From contig NZ_JAHSTV010000006.1 of NCBI RefSeq assembly GCF_019145235.1, positions 124,001-188,000 on the forward strand: a stretch of DNA of 64,000 nucleotides, given 5' to 3'. Below are positions 1 to 7,683 of the stretch, piece by piece; the first letter of the stretch is position 1; each line of letters opens with the position of its first letter. The notes below the pieces were generated by a model. It had not been told where the DNA came from and did not search any database. It saw only the letters and a program-made list of their open reading frames with translations. The position numbers and the translations under genes are program-made. Source of the DNA: Pseudomonas farris. Lineage in GTDB: Bacteria > Pseudomonadota > Gammaproteobacteria > Pseudomonadales > Pseudomonadaceae.

Positions 1-2
1 GT

Positions 3-236
3 GCACAGCAGCGGGGCAAGGAAGGCTTGAACCGTCTGCGCTTCGTGGTGGATGCGGAAGGTAACGTGTTGTCGTTCGAACTGGTGGGCCGCTCCGGCAA
101 CGCCGATCTGGACCGGGCCACCCTGGAAATGATCCGCCGCGCCCAACCGCTGCCCAAGCCACCGGCCGACATGCTGAATAACGGCTCCATCGAAATCGTT
201 GCACCGTTTGTTTACTCGCTGGAACGCCGACGCTAA
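3..236 (+). CDS. TonB-family protein, C-terminal part (5' end outside window)
   Basis: The reading frame is open from the first bases of the window and ends at TAA 234-236, so only about 77 C-terminal residues are present. The visible residues (LRFVVDAEGNVLSFELVGRSG, then DRATLEMIRRAQPLPKPP) match the TonB C-terminal fold, in which a short beta hairpin is followed by a helix and a Pro-rich turn and a final strand. Such domains contact the TonB box of outer-membrane receptors and pass on energy from ExbB-ExbD in the inner membrane. The N-terminal anchor and Pro-rich spacer lie outside the window, so TonB itself and a TonB-like paralogue cannot be separated. A REP hairpin and a terminator follow. 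Confidence 0.8.
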   Translation, partial: AQQRGKEGLNRLRFVVDAEGNVLSFELVGRSGNADLDRATLEMIRRAQPLPKPPADMLNNGSIEIVAPFVYSLERRR

Positions 237-252
237 GACACCGCCGAACCAA

Positions 253-342
253 TGTGGGAGCGGGCTTGCTCGCGAAGAGGGAGTGTCAGTCGACATTAAT
301 GCTGCCTGACACACCGCCTTCGCGAGCAAGCCCGCTCCCACA
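253..342. repeat. REP-type inverted repeat pair
   Basis: Two 25-base arms face each other: TGTGGGAGCGGGCTTGCTCG at the start of 253-277 and its reverse complement at 318-342, with about 40 bases between. The core GCGGGCTTGCTCGCGAAG is typical of extragenic palindromes repeated many times in P. fluorescens and P. putida genomes (known). It lies between the tonB-like gene and oxyR. Confidence 0.85.
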
Positions 343-370
343 GGTTCTTCGGCGGCTACAAAATCCATGA

Positions 371-394
371 AAGGCACCGAAAGGTGCCTTTTTG
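371..394 (+). terminator. Rho-independent terminator
   Basis: AAGGCACC-GAAA-GGTGCCTT followed by TTTG makes an 8-bp stem with a stable GAAA tetraloop and a short T run. It would end transcription from the tonB-like gene, or from another upstream gene, before oxyR. Confidence 0.75.
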
Positions 395-502
395 CATGTC
401 TGGAAACGCATTGCCCTGTGTCACTCAGCACACTCAGTCTGATAACGTGCGTCTATCGATTGCAGCCGGTATGCTTGGCTCGCAACTTCATGGACGCTTG
501 CT

Positions 503-1432
503 ATGACTCTCACAGAATTACGCTACATCGTTACCCTCGCCCAAGAGCAGCACTTCGGCCACGCGGCCGAGCGTTGCCACGTCAGCCAGCCGACCCTGTC
601 GGTGGGCGTGAAAAAGCTTGAAGACGAACTCGGTGTGCTGATTTTCGAGCGCAGCAAGAGCGCCGTGCGCCTGACCCCGGTCGGCGAAGGCATTGTCGCC
701 CAGGCACAGAAAGTCCTGGAGCAGGCCCAAGGCATCCGTGAACTGGCCCAAGCCGGCAAGAACCAGCTGACCGCCCCGCTGAAAGTCGGCGCGATCTACA
801 CCGTCGGCCCGTACCTGTTCCCGCACCTGATTCCACAACTGCACCGGGTCGCCCCGCAGATGCCGTTGTACATCGAAGAAAACTTCACCCACGTGCTGCG
901 CGACAAACTACGCAACGGCGAACTCGACGCGATCATCATCGCCCTGCCGTTCAACGAAGCCGACGTGCTGACCTTGCAGCTCTACGACGAGCCGTTCTAC
1001 GTCTTGATGCCGGCCCAGCACCCGTGGACCCAAAAAGAATCCATCGACGCCGCCCTGCTCAACGACAAGAGCCTGCTGCTGCTCGGCGAAGGCCACTGCT
1101 TCCGCGATCAAGTGCTGGAAGCCTGCCCGACCCTGGCCAAAGGCAACGACGGCGCCAAACACACCACGGTGGAATCCAGCTCGCTGGAAACCATTCGCCA
1201 CATGGTCGCGTCCGGCCTGGGCATTTCGATCCTGCCGCTGTCGGCGGTCGACAGCCACCACTACGCTCCCGGCGTGATCGAAGTGCGCCCATTGAGCGCG
1301 CCCGTGCCGTTCCGCACCGTGGCCATCGCCTGGCGCGCGAGCTTCCCGCGGCCGAAGGCGATTGAAATTCTCGCCGACTCCATTCGCCTGTGCTCGGTGG
1401 CCAAGCCGCCAGCGCCGGTGGTGGCCGGTTAA
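503..1432 (+). CDS. oxyR: OxyR, hydrogen-peroxide sensing LysR-type regulator
   Basis: This 309-residue LysR-type regulator has an N-terminal winged helix-turn-helix (TELRYIVTLAQEQHFGHAAE, then SQPTLSVGVKKLEDELG) and a C-terminal sensor domain. Two cysteines sit in GEGHCFRDQVLEACP at residues 199 and 208. These are exactly the positions of the redox pair that forms the regulatory disulfide in OxyR (known), which makes the assignment firm. OxyR switches on catalase, alkyl hydroperoxide reductase and iron-handling genes under peroxide stress. The start ATG opens directly into the usual MTLTELRYIV N-terminus. recG begins 9 bases after the stop, and an oxyR-recG pair is the common arrangement in Pseudomonas, so the two are probably co-transcribed. 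Confidence 0.96.
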   Translation: MTLTELRYIVTLAQEQHFGHAAERCHVSQPTLSVGVKKLEDELGVLIFERSKSAVRLTPVGEGIVAQAQKVLEQAQGIRELAQAGKNQLTAPLKVGAIYTVGPYLFPHLIPQLHRVAPQMPLYIEENFTHVLRDKLRNGELDAIIIALPFNEADVLTLQLYDEPFYVLMPAQHPWTQKESIDAALLNDKSLLLLGEGHCFRDQVLEACPTLAKGNDGAKHTTVESSSLETIRHMVASGLGISILPLSAVDSHHYAPGVIEVRPLSAPVPFRTVAIAWRASFPRPKAIEILADSIRLCSVAKPPAPVVAG

Positions 1433-1441
1433 GTCGCTGCC

Positions 1442-3517
1442 ATGACCGAGTTGTCGCAAGTGTCGGTGACGGCACTCAAGGGTGTCGGCGAAGCCATGGC
1501 CGAGAAACTGGCCAAGGTCGGTCTGGAGAATCTCCAGGACGTGCTGTTCCACCTGCCGCTGCGTTATCAGGACCGCACCCGCGTGGTCCCGATCGGCCAT
1601 TTGCGACCCGGGCAAGACGCCGTGATCGAAGGCACCATCAGCGGCGCCGACGTGGTCATGGGCCGACGCCGCAGCCTGGTTGTCCGTCTGCAGGACGGCA
1701 CCGGCGGGCTCAGCCTGCGCTTCTATCATTTCAGCAACGCCCAGAAAGAAGGCCTCAAACGCGGCACGCGCATTCGTTGCTACGGCGAAGCGCGGCCCGG
1801 TGCGTCGGGGCTGGAGATCTACCACCCGGAATACCGCGCCATCACCGGCGACGAGCCGCCGCCGGTGGATGAAACCCTGACCCCGGTCTACCCGCTCACC
1901 GAAGGCCTGACCCAGCAGCGCTTGCGCCAGTTGTGCATGCAAACCCTGACCCTGCTCGGCCCCAGCAGCCTGCCCGACTGGCTGCCGACCGAACTGGCCC
2001 GGGACTATCAACTGGCGCCGCTGGCCGATGCGATCCGTTACCTGCATCACCCGCCCGCCGATGCCGACGTCGACGAACTCGCCCTCGGTCATCACTGGGC
2101 GCAGCATCGGCTGGCCTTCGAAGAACTGCTGACCCATCAACTGTCCCAGCAGCGCCTGCGCGAGAGCATGCGTGCCCTGCGTGCCCCGGCAATGCCAAAA
2201 GCCACGAAGCTACCCGTTCAGTATTTGGCCAACCTCGGCTTCACGCCGACCGGCGCCCAGCAACGGGTCGGCAACGAAATCGCTTACGACCTCAGTCAGC
2301 ATGAGCCCATGTTGCGGCTGATTCAGGGCGATGTGGGCGCCGGCAAAACCGTGGTCGCTGCCCTCGCCGCGCTGCAAGCGCTGGAGGCCGGTTATCAGGT
2401 CGCATTAATGGCGCCCACCGAGATTCTCGCCGAGCAGCACTTCATCACCTTCAAGCGCTGGCTCGAACCGCTGGGCATTGAAGTCGCGTGGCTGGCCGGC
2501 AAGCTCAAGGGCAAAAACCGCGTCGCCGCGCTGGAGCAAATCGCCAGCGGTACGCCGATGGTGGTCGGCACCCACGCGCTGTTTCAGGAAGAGGTGCAGT
2601 TCAAGAACCTGGCGCTGGCGATCATCGACGAACAACACCGCTTCGGCGTGCAGCAGCGCCTGGCATTACGGCAGAAAGGCGTCGGCGGGCGGATGTGTCC
2701 ACATCAGCTGATCATGACCGCCACACCGATTCCCCGGACGCTGGCCATGAGCGCCTACGCCGACCTCGACACCTCGATCCTCGACGAACTGCCGCCCGGC
2801 CGTACGCCCGTAAACACGGTGCTGGTCACCGACACCCGGCGCGTCGAAGTGATCGAACGCGTGCGCGGCGCTTGTGCCGAAGGGCGTCAGGCTTATTGGG
2901 TGTGCACGCTGATCGAAGAGTCTGAAGAGCTGACCTGTCAGGCTGCCGAAACCACTTTTGAAGACCTCACCGCCGCCCTCGGCGAGTTGAAGGTCGGGCT
3001 GATCCACGGCCGCATGAAGCCCGCCGAGAAAGCCGCGGTGATGGCCGAGTTCAAGGCCGGCAACCTGCAACTGCTGGTCGCCACCACCGTGATCGAAGTC
3101 GGCGTCGACGTGCCCAATGCCAGCCTGATGATCATCGAAAACCCGGAGCGCCTCGGCCTCGCGCAACTGCACCAACTGCGTGGCCGTGTCGGTCGGGGCA
3201 GCGCCGTCAGCCATTGCGTGCTGCTTTACCATCCGCCGCTGTCGCAGATCGGCCGTCAGCGGCTGGGCATCATGCGCGAAACCAACGACGGTTTTGTCAT
3301 CGCCGAAAAAGACCTCGAACTGCGCGGCCCCGGCGAAATGCTCGGCACGCGCCAGACCGGTCTGCTGCAATTCAAGGTCGCGGACCTGATGCGCGACGCC
3401 GATTTATTACCCGCTGTGCGCGACGCTGCTCAGGCCTTGCTCGAGCGTTGGCCGGATCACGTCAGCCCGCTGCTCGACCGCTGGCTACGCCATGGGCAGC
3501 AATACGGCCAAGTGTGA
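1442..3517 (+). CDS. recG: RecG, ATP-dependent DNA branch-migration helicase
   Basis: The 691-residue length is normal for RecG. The N-terminal wedge/OB-fold region carries LKGVGEAMAEKLAKVGLENLQDVLFHLPLRY. The motor has Walker A GDVGAGKT near residue 300, the DEQH Walker B box in IIDEQHRFGVQQR, motif III TATPIPRTLA, and the C-terminal QLRGRVGRG motif VI. RecG remodels stalled replication forks and Holliday junctions in the cytoplasm. It starts 9 bases after oxyR on the same strand and probably shares its transcript. The next gene starts 78 bases downstream. Confidence 0.97.
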   Translation: MTELSQVSVTALKGVGEAMAEKLAKVGLENLQDVLFHLPLRYQDRTRVVPIGHLRPGQDAVIEGTISGADVVMGRRRSLVVRLQDGTGGLSLRFYHFSNAQKEGLKRGTRIRCYGEARPGASGLEIYHPEYRAITGDEPPPVDETLTPVYPLTEGLTQQRLRQLCMQTLTLLGPSSLPDWLPTELARDYQLAPLADAIRYLHHPPADADVDELALGHHWAQHRLAFEELLTHQLSQQRLRESMRALRAPAMPKATKLPVQYLANLGFTPTGAQQRVGNEIAYDLSQHEPMLRLIQGDVGAGKTVVAALAALQALEAGYQVALMAPTEILAEQHFITFKRWLEPLGIEVAWLAGKLKGKNRVAALEQIASGTPMVVGTHALFQEEVQFKNLALAIIDEQHRFGVQQRLALRQKGVGGRMCPHQLIMTATPIPRTLAMSAYADLDTSILDELPPGRTPVNTVLVTDTRRVEVIERVRGACAEGRQAYWVCTLIEESEELTCQAAETTFEDLTAALGELKVGLIHGRMKPAEKAAVMAEFKAGNLQLLVATTVIEVGVDVPNASLMIIENPERLGLAQLHQLRGRVGRGSAVSHCVLLYHPPLSQIGRQRLGIMRETNDGFVIAEKDLELRGPGEMLGTRQTGLLQFKVADLMRDADLLPAVRDAAQALLERWPDHVSPLLDRWLRHGQQYGQV

Positions 3518-3595
3518 GCACTGCCGCAGTTTCTGGACCCTGGCTTTAAACAAGCTGGTTATACTCCTGCAATTGTTTGCAAACGGATACAGACC

Positions 3596-4996
3596 ATGAC
3601 AGAAGCTGCCCTCGCCCCCGAAACCCCGCACGCTCCGTCTGTTATTCGGCTGATGCTCGGCAAGCTGGGCATCGCCTACGAAGAAGTCCTCGACCATCAC
3701 GGCCTGAACGCCGCGCGTAAAGTGCAGGCAGTTTTGCTGGACGATGCCGTCGGCACGCTCATGGTGCTGTTCCCCCAGAGCCAATTGCTGGACCTCAACC
3801 GCCTCGCCGAACTCACTGGCCGCCGGTTGACTGCTGTATCCACCGAACGTCTGGTAAAAATGCTCGGCAAACACAGCCTGAGCCTGCTGCCCGGCCTGCC
3901 GGCACTTACCAGCTCGCCGTGCCTGTATGAAGAAAGCCTGCTGCGCGAACCGACGTTGCTGATCAACTCGGGCGAGCCGGGGGTGCTGCTGGAAATCTCC
4001 AGCGACGCTTTCAAAACCATGCTGACCAAGGCCAGCGCCGGTAACTTCGGCGAAGCCGTGAACCGCATCCGCCCAAACCTCGACCGCCCCAACGATGACC
4101 GCGAGGAAATCACCCAGGCCGTGCAAGCGTTCACCGCGCGGCGGATCCAGCAACGTCTGGAAGAGACCATCGAGATTCCGCCGCTGGCCGAAACCGCGCA
4201 GAAAATCATCAAACTGCGCGTCGACCCCAACGCCACCATCGACGACATCACCGGCGTGGTTGAAACCGACCCGGCCCTGGCCGCGCAAGTCGTCAGCTGG
4301 GCAGCGTCGCCGTACTACGCCTCGCCGGGCAAGATTCGTTCAGTGGAAGACGCCATCGTCCGGGTACTGGGTTTCGACCTGGTGATCAATCTGGCGCTGG
4401 GCCTGGCGCTGGGCAAAACCCTGAGCCTGCCCAAAGACCACCCGCAACACACCACGCCGTACTGGCAGCAATCGATCTACACCGCCGCCGTCATCGAAGG
4501 CCTGACCCGCGCCATGCCCCGCGCCCAGCGCCCGGAAGCCGGCCTGACCTACCTCGCCGGCCTGCTGCACAACTTCGGCTACCTGCTGCTGGCCCATGTG
4601 TTCCCGCCGCACTTCTCGCTGATCTGCCGCCACCTGGAGGTCAACCCGCACCTGTGCCACAGCTACGTCGAGCAACACCTGCTCGGCATCAGCCGCGAAC
4701 AGATCGGCTCATGGCTGATGCGCTACTGGGACATGCCAGAAGAACTGGCCACCGCCCTGCGCTTCCAGCACGACCCAAACTACGACGGCGACTACGCCGA
4801 ATACCCGAACCTCGTCTGCCTGGCCGTACGCCTGCTGCGCAGCCGCGGCATCGGCTCTGGGCCGGATGAAGACATTCCGGATGCGTTGCTGGAACGTGTT
4901 GGCCTGAGCCGCGACAAAGCCAATGATGTCGTCAGCAAAGTCCTCGAAGCCGAAGTCCTGCTGCGCGAACTCGCCTCGCAATTCAGCCAAGCCTAA
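3596..4996 (+). CDS. YbaK-like plus HDOD domain fusion protein
   Basis: The protein has 466 residues in two parts. Residues of roughly 10-160 (VIRLMLGKLGIAYEEVLDHHG, then LLINSGEPGVLLEISSDAF) resemble the YbaK/aminoacyl-tRNA deacylase fold. Residues of roughly 185-400 are an HDOD domain, an HD-related output domain found in signalling proteins (ETIEIPPLAETAQKIIKLRVDPNATIDDI, LLHNFGYLLLAHVFP). No signal peptide or membrane segment is visible, so a cytoplasmic regulatory role is likely. The deacylase part may be regulatory rather than enzymatic. It could belong to the recG transcript or have its own weak promoter (TATACT near 3560). Domain names are recognised by eye and the cellular role is unknown. 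Confidence 0.75.
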   Translation: MTEAALAPETPHAPSVIRLMLGKLGIAYEEVLDHHGLNAARKVQAVLLDDAVGTLMVLFPQSQLLDLNRLAELTGRRLTAVSTERLVKMLGKHSLSLLPGLPALTSSPCLYEESLLREPTLLINSGEPGVLLEISSDAFKTMLTKASAGNFGEAVNRIRPNLDRPNDDREEITQAVQAFTARRIQQRLEETIEIPPLAETAQKIIKLRVDPNATIDDITGVVETDPALAAQVVSWAASPYYASPGKIRSVEDAIVRVLGFDLVINLALGLALGKTLSLPKDHPQHTTPYWQQSIYTAAVIEGLTRAMPRAQRPEAGLTYLAGLLHNFGYLLLAHVFPPHFSLICRHLEVNPHLCHSYVEQHLLGISREQIGSWLMRYWDMPEELATALRFQHDPNYDGDYAEYPNLVCLAVRLLRSRGIGSGPDEDIPDALLERVGLSRDKANDVVSKVLEAEVLLRELASQFSQA

Positions 4997-5020
4997 AAGC
5001 ATCGCGGGCAAGCCACGCTG

Positions 5021-5047
5021 CTACAGGGATCACCTAAATCCCTGTAG
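5021..5047 (+). terminator. Hairpin after the YbaK-HDOD gene, probable terminator or half REP
   Basis: CTACAGGGAT (5021-5030) and ATCCCTGTAG (5038-5047) form a perfect 10-bp stem with a 7-base loop, 25 bases after the stop codon. There is no T run, so it may be a half-REP element or an RNA-stabilising hairpin rather than a true terminator. Confidence 0.45.
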
Positions 5048-5176
5048 CACGCAGCAACCCTTGTTTCAACCCAAAAGTAAGCCAGATACACCACTCTGGG
5101 CCTGTTCGGTTGCAAATATTGCCCTGTTTCCACAGATTTTGGCCTTTGAGCCAACGACGACAGGAAGCAAGCGCCC

Positions 5177-5185
5177 TGCTATGAT
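5177..5185 (+). promoter_or_regulatory. Extended -10 promoter of the fic module (candidate)
   Basis: TGCTATGAT fits the extended -10 pattern TGnTATAAT with one mismatch. Transcription would start near 5192, about 20 bases before the antitoxin ATG at 5211. GCCCT (5173-5177) and AGGGC (5200-5204) flank the start site and could form an autoregulatory operator, but the arms are short. No convincing -35 box is visible. Confidence 0.4.
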
Positions 5186-5210
5186 TTGACGGCAAATAGA
5201 GGGCTTTCCG

Positions 5211-5468
5211 ATGACCCAAACAGCTGCTGTCAGTGTTGCAAGCCAAGTTCGTAAGCTTGCGAAAGAAAACAAGGTCACTGCTGAACGTGACGGCATGAGT
5301 CGTATGGCCGTGAGCATTACCCGTTTGGCTGGCGATGTCGTCGAGTTGGATGGCATCGAACAGTTGCTCGTCAATCTCAAGAGAAAAGGCGTTCTGAGCA
5401 AGTCTGAAATCCTGGCGCTTCAAGGGCGCTATCTTCAGGAAAGGCGTGCACAGAAACGTAGCGCATGA
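5211..5468 (+). CDS. Fic antitoxin (VbhA/AntF-type small protein)
   Basis: This 85-residue, mostly helical, charged protein is encoded directly before a Fic gene, and its stop overlaps the fic start as ATGA. That tight coupling is the standard layout of class I Fic antitoxins, which insert a helix into the Fic active site to block ATP binding (known). The known inhibitory motif is [S/T]xxxE[G/N]. The best match here is T23-A-E-R-D27-G28, with Asp in place of Glu, followed by two helices that align with the rest of VbhA-type antitoxins. An alternative alignment to ITRLAG (36-41) lacks the acidic residue altogether. AGAGGG lies about 8 bases before the ATG as ribosome binding site. Confidence 0.7.
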   Translation: MTQTAAVSVASQVRKLAKENKVTAERDGMSRMAVSITRLAGDVVELDGIEQLLVNLKRKGVLSKSEILALQGRYLQERRAQKRSA

Positions 5469-6229
5469 CTTTTGATCCGTTCGGCGACTTCGAAACTGCT
5501 GGATATCTTCAAAACTCGCTGCAACTGAAAGATCCCACTGAAGTAAAAGAGTCAGAGCATCTTTCGTTCGAATTGAGTATCGAAGATGCGCTTGCCTATT
5601 TGGCTAAAAAAAAGCCAATCGATTACAAGACTGTACTCAAAGTTCACGAAATCCTGTTCTCCGGCTTCTATCACTGGGCAGGAAAAGACCGGAACGAGCT
5701 TGTCCCTCACCTGGCAGTCTTCAAAGGTTCCCTCGACGATCCCCACAGCACCATCTTCGAGCGCCCGGACTCCATCAAAATGTCTATCGACTATGCGCTA
5801 AAGCTAGCAGCAGACAAGAAACGCTTTAGAGCCCATCCCGGCGGAGTGATGGGTCAGCTGGCTTTCGCACACCCCTTCCTGGACGGCAATGGGCGCACGA
5901 TTCTATTAGTCTTCATGGAACTCTGTTATCGAGCCGAGTTCGCCATCGATTGGTCAAGGACAAGCAAAGACGACTACCTGCGGGCACTCAGCGATGAGAT
6001 CCGAGAGCCTCGCGAGAGGCATCTCGATAACTACCTCAACCCGTTCGTAGTCGATATATCCAGTCGTGACGAGTGGCCAGAGACCATCGGTGGTATCAGA
6101 GGCCTGGATGGCCTGGACAAGGAAGACATCACCTACGAGAACCTGGACAACCCGCAAGTCCAGCAGATCTACAAGACATACCGGACCCAGCCACTCGACG
6201 CCCACGGGCCTCCTGAGTCGGATGGCTGA
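5465..6229 (+). CDS. fic: Fic-domain AMP-transferase toxin
   Basis: The protein has 254 residues. The Fic catalytic loop HPFLDGNGR is at residues 136-144 and matches HxFx(D/E)GNGRxxR closely, with catalytic His136. Upstream helices include VHEILFSGFYHWAGKDR, the common Fic-fold segment. Enzymes with this motif move AMP from ATP to a hydroxyl side chain of a target protein. A P. fluorescens Fic (Fic-1) is reported to modify DNA gyrase GyrB, so gyrase is a possible target here by analogy only. No inhibitory helix is visible within the protein, in keeping with the separate antitoxin just upstream. The C-terminal 60 residues (EWPETIGGIRGLDGLDKED onward) extend beyond the core and are not recognised. 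Confidence 0.85.
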   Translation: MTFDPFGDFETAGYLQNSLQLKDPTEVKESEHLSFELSIEDALAYLAKKKPIDYKTVLKVHEILFSGFYHWAGKDRNELVPHLAVFKGSLDDPHSTIFERPDSIKMSIDYALKLAADKKRFRAHPGGVMGQLAFAHPFLDGNGRTILLVFMELCYRAEFAIDWSRTSKDDYLRALSDEIREPRERHLDNYLNPFVVDISSRDEWPETIGGIRGLDGLDKEDITYENLDNPQVQQIYKTYRTQPLDAHGPPESDG

Positions 6230-6276
6230 AGAGGCTAGCTTGCTCTCGAAAAATCCCGGCGAGCCACCTCAAAGAC

Positions 6277-6660
6277 TTATGCCTTAGGCTTGGCCTTCCG
6301 CGGCTTCAAATACTTGGTCAACCCCTGAAACCAGATCACCAATGCCGGGTTGCCCTTGATCTGAATCGACTTGTCTTGGATCCCCGTCATAAACGCCAAC
6401 TGCTTGTTCTTCGCCTGCATCGTGGCAAAGCCATACGCCGCGTCCTTAAATGCAATCGCAAACGTCGGCTCGGCATACACGCCCGACTTGCTGGTAATGC
6501 GCTGGTCCTTCACAAAGAAATGCCGCGCCACTTTCCCGTCCAGGGTCTGTAATTGGAATACAAGCTCCTTGTCACCCAACTGCTGCTGAAACGCAGGATT
6601 AGTCCGACTGGCCTTACCCATCAACAAACCCAGCATCCACAGAAGAAAACGAAATTTCAT
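6277..6660 (-). CDS. Small SCP2-like protein of unknown function
   Basis: Using ATG at 6660, the protein has 127 residues and is preceded by TTGAGG as ribosome binding site. A GTG two codons upstream is possible. The N-terminus MKFRFLLWMLGLLMGKASRTNPAF is hydrophobic. The rest (KELVFQLQTLDGKVARHFFVKDQRITSKSG, then FAIAFKDAAYGFATMQAKNKQLAFM and IQIKGNPALVIWFQGL) has the pattern of the SCP2 sterol-carrier fold, a lipid-binding sandwich, ending in a Lys/Pro-rich tail. The gene converges with fic. The SCP2 assignment rests on pattern only, and the ligand and role are unknown. Confidence 0.6.
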   Translation of the reverse strand: MKFRFLLWMLGLLMGKASRTNPAFQQQLGDKELVFQLQTLDGKVARHFFVKDQRITSKSGVYAEPTFAIAFKDAAYGFATMQAKNKQLAFMTGIQDKSIQIKGNPALVIWFQGLTKYLKPRKAKPKA

Positions 6661-6809
6661 GCGCACAGCCTCAAGAGAAAAATGAACGGCCGGCGCAGTG
6701 TAGCGGCTTCAAGCCAGAACGCCACTGTCGGGTTGCGTTAGAAGAAGATGAACCGCTTTTCCCGCATGATGACCGCCAAGTCACGCTTTCCCGCCTCTAC
6801 CTTAATCGT

Positions 6810-6829
6810 TCCCACGCTCCTGCGTGGGA
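6810..6829. repeat. Dispersed hairpin repeat, copy 1
   Basis: Arms TCCCACGC (6810-6817) and GCGTGGGA (6822-6829) flank TCCT. The same arms occur around AGA at 44765-44783. This is a frequent intergenic element in P. fluorescens genomes. Confidence 0.6.
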
Positions 6830-6890
6830 TTGCATCCCGTGGCGCTCCGCGTCACACCCAACACCCGCCCTACACCTGAAGAAACACATT

Positions 6891-6925
6891 CTGTAGGAGC
6901 TGCCGAAGGCTGCGATCTTTTGATC
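6891..6925. repeat. REP-like element (single copy)
   Basis: The run CTGTAGGAGCTGCCGAAGGC followed by TGCGATCTTTTGATC matches the widely repeated P. fluorescens intergenic sequence. A degenerate relative (TGTAGGAGCTTTCCGAAA) sits near 37664. Confidence 0.6.
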
Positions 6926-6996
6926 TTGATGCCCTCAAACCTCTGGGAAATTTCCTTCAAAACGCCGGGCTGTTCATGAACTAGGCGGCTTGGGCC

Positions 6997-7247
6997 ATCA
7001 CCGATAACCTCTGTTCGTCACCGCAAAATCGGTGATTCGGACGTGCAAGTCCGGTGGAGTACACATTCGGTTATGGCAATTCATCGAGCGTTTTCCTATG
7101 CTCGCGAATCGTTATGGCGGCTGTGTATGGGAGACCTTCGGGTCTGCCGGGTGACTCCACCGGTCTTGCACACCTATACACAGCTGCCACCTCTTTCGAA
7201 GTGCACGCGAAATGGTGTCAGCTCCTTAAATCATGGAGTAACACTTA
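6997..7247 (+). promoter_or_regulatory. Structured 5' leader of the DUF6124 gene (candidate RNA switch)
   Basis: Several stems can be drawn. ATCACCGAT (6997-7005) pairs with ATCGGTGAT (7028-7036). CGGAC/GTCCG (7038-7053) forms a small hairpin. GTGCAAGTCCGGTGGAGT (7043-7060) is complementary at 17 of 18 bases to 7154-7171. A 13-bp stem joins 7116-7128 to 7176-7188. AGACC-TTCG-GGTCT (7132-7145) is a UUCG hairpin. The 18-bp and 13-bp stems cross each other, so they form a pseudoknot or are mutually exclusive. ACTCCA (7154-7159) can also pair with TGGAGT (7234-7239), the ribosome-binding region of the downstream gene. Two upstream frames run through it: ATG 7073, and GTG 7054 whose TAA overlaps the downstream ATG as TAATG. 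Function is inferred only. Confidence 0.5.
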
Positions 7248-7628
7248 ATGATCAAGCCAACACCGAATCCTCCCGAAAACCCAGCCACATCCCCCTACGA
7301 ATCCTTCGATTCGAAAAAACTCCACGAAGCCGCCGAACGCGCCCTCGACCACCATTTCGCCCCACCGCCTAACGAAAAACCCAAGCGTAAAGGCAAACTC
7401 TTCACAGTCTCCCCCGATATCGACACCGAAGCCCTCCTGGCCAACGCCTCCGAAGACCTGAAGTCCATCAGCGCCATCGCTGCCGACCTAGCTGATGACA
7501 TCGACGGCACCCGCCGCTCAGTCGCCCTGGCGCTCAGCAGAATGGCGGATGGGGTGCAGTTGTTGGTGGAGAGAGCACTGGATCATATTGATTCGCCGAA
7601 TCCAGCGGAGTATCGGGCGAAGGCATAA
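7248..7628 (+). CDS. DUF6124 family protein
   Basis: The protein has 126 residues. Its start MIKPTPNPPENPATSPYESFDSKKLHEAAERALDHHF is the conserved beginning of a Pseudomonas family I know as DUF6124. A basic linker (KPKRKGK) and a helical part (DTEALLANASEDLKSISAIAADLADDID, then ALSRMADGVQLLVERALDHI) follow. No signal peptide is present, so it is probably cytoplasmic. The family's function is unknown. GGAG at 7235-7238 is 9 bases before the ATG. The gene lies directly behind the long structured leader and a terminator follows it. Confidence 0.75.
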   Translation: MIKPTPNPPENPATSPYESFDSKKLHEAAERALDHHFAPPPNEKPKRKGKLFTVSPDIDTEALLANASEDLKSISAIAADLADDIDGTRRSVALALSRMADGVQLLVERALDHIDSPNPAEYRAKA

Positions 7629-7645
7629 AGGGACCACAGAAAGAA

Positions 7646-7668
7646 AAAGGGGACGTTGAGTCCCCTTT
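7646..7668. terminator. Bidirectional terminator
   Basis: AAAGGGGAC-GTTGA-GTCCCCTTT is a 9-bp stem with a 5-base loop. It sits between the DUF6124 gene and the convergent minus-strand gene ending at 7684 and could stop transcription from both sides. Confidence 0.7.
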
Positions 7669-7683
7669 CTCAATGATCTCGAC

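Larger units (their letters stand above)
6661..7247. other. Intergenic region with several repeats and a structured leader
   Basis: No gene was recognised in this stretch upstream of the DUF6124 gene. It holds the hairpin TCCCACGC-TCCT-GCGTGGGA (6810-6829), a common Pseudomonas dispersed repeat that recurs at 44765-44783. It also holds the REP-like TGTAGGAGCTGCCGAAGGCT at 6892, and the leader at 6997-7247 described separately. Confidence 0.7.

Noticed and set aside
908-2140. Long minus-strand frame of 410 residues across oxyR and recG
   Set aside because: It lies opposite two well-supported genes, is rich in Gln, Gly, Arg and His like other antisense shadows of GC-rich DNA, and has no recognisable domain.
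6891-6925. Possible small RNA gene
   Set aside because: It matches a common Pseudomonas intergenic repeat and has no promoter or terminator.
7043-7372. Plus-strand frame of 109 residues overlapping the DUF6124 gene
   Set aside because: The ATG at 7073 lacks a well placed ribosome binding site and its 3' half overlaps the real gene. The stretch is better explained as a structured leader, with short frames possibly used for regulation.
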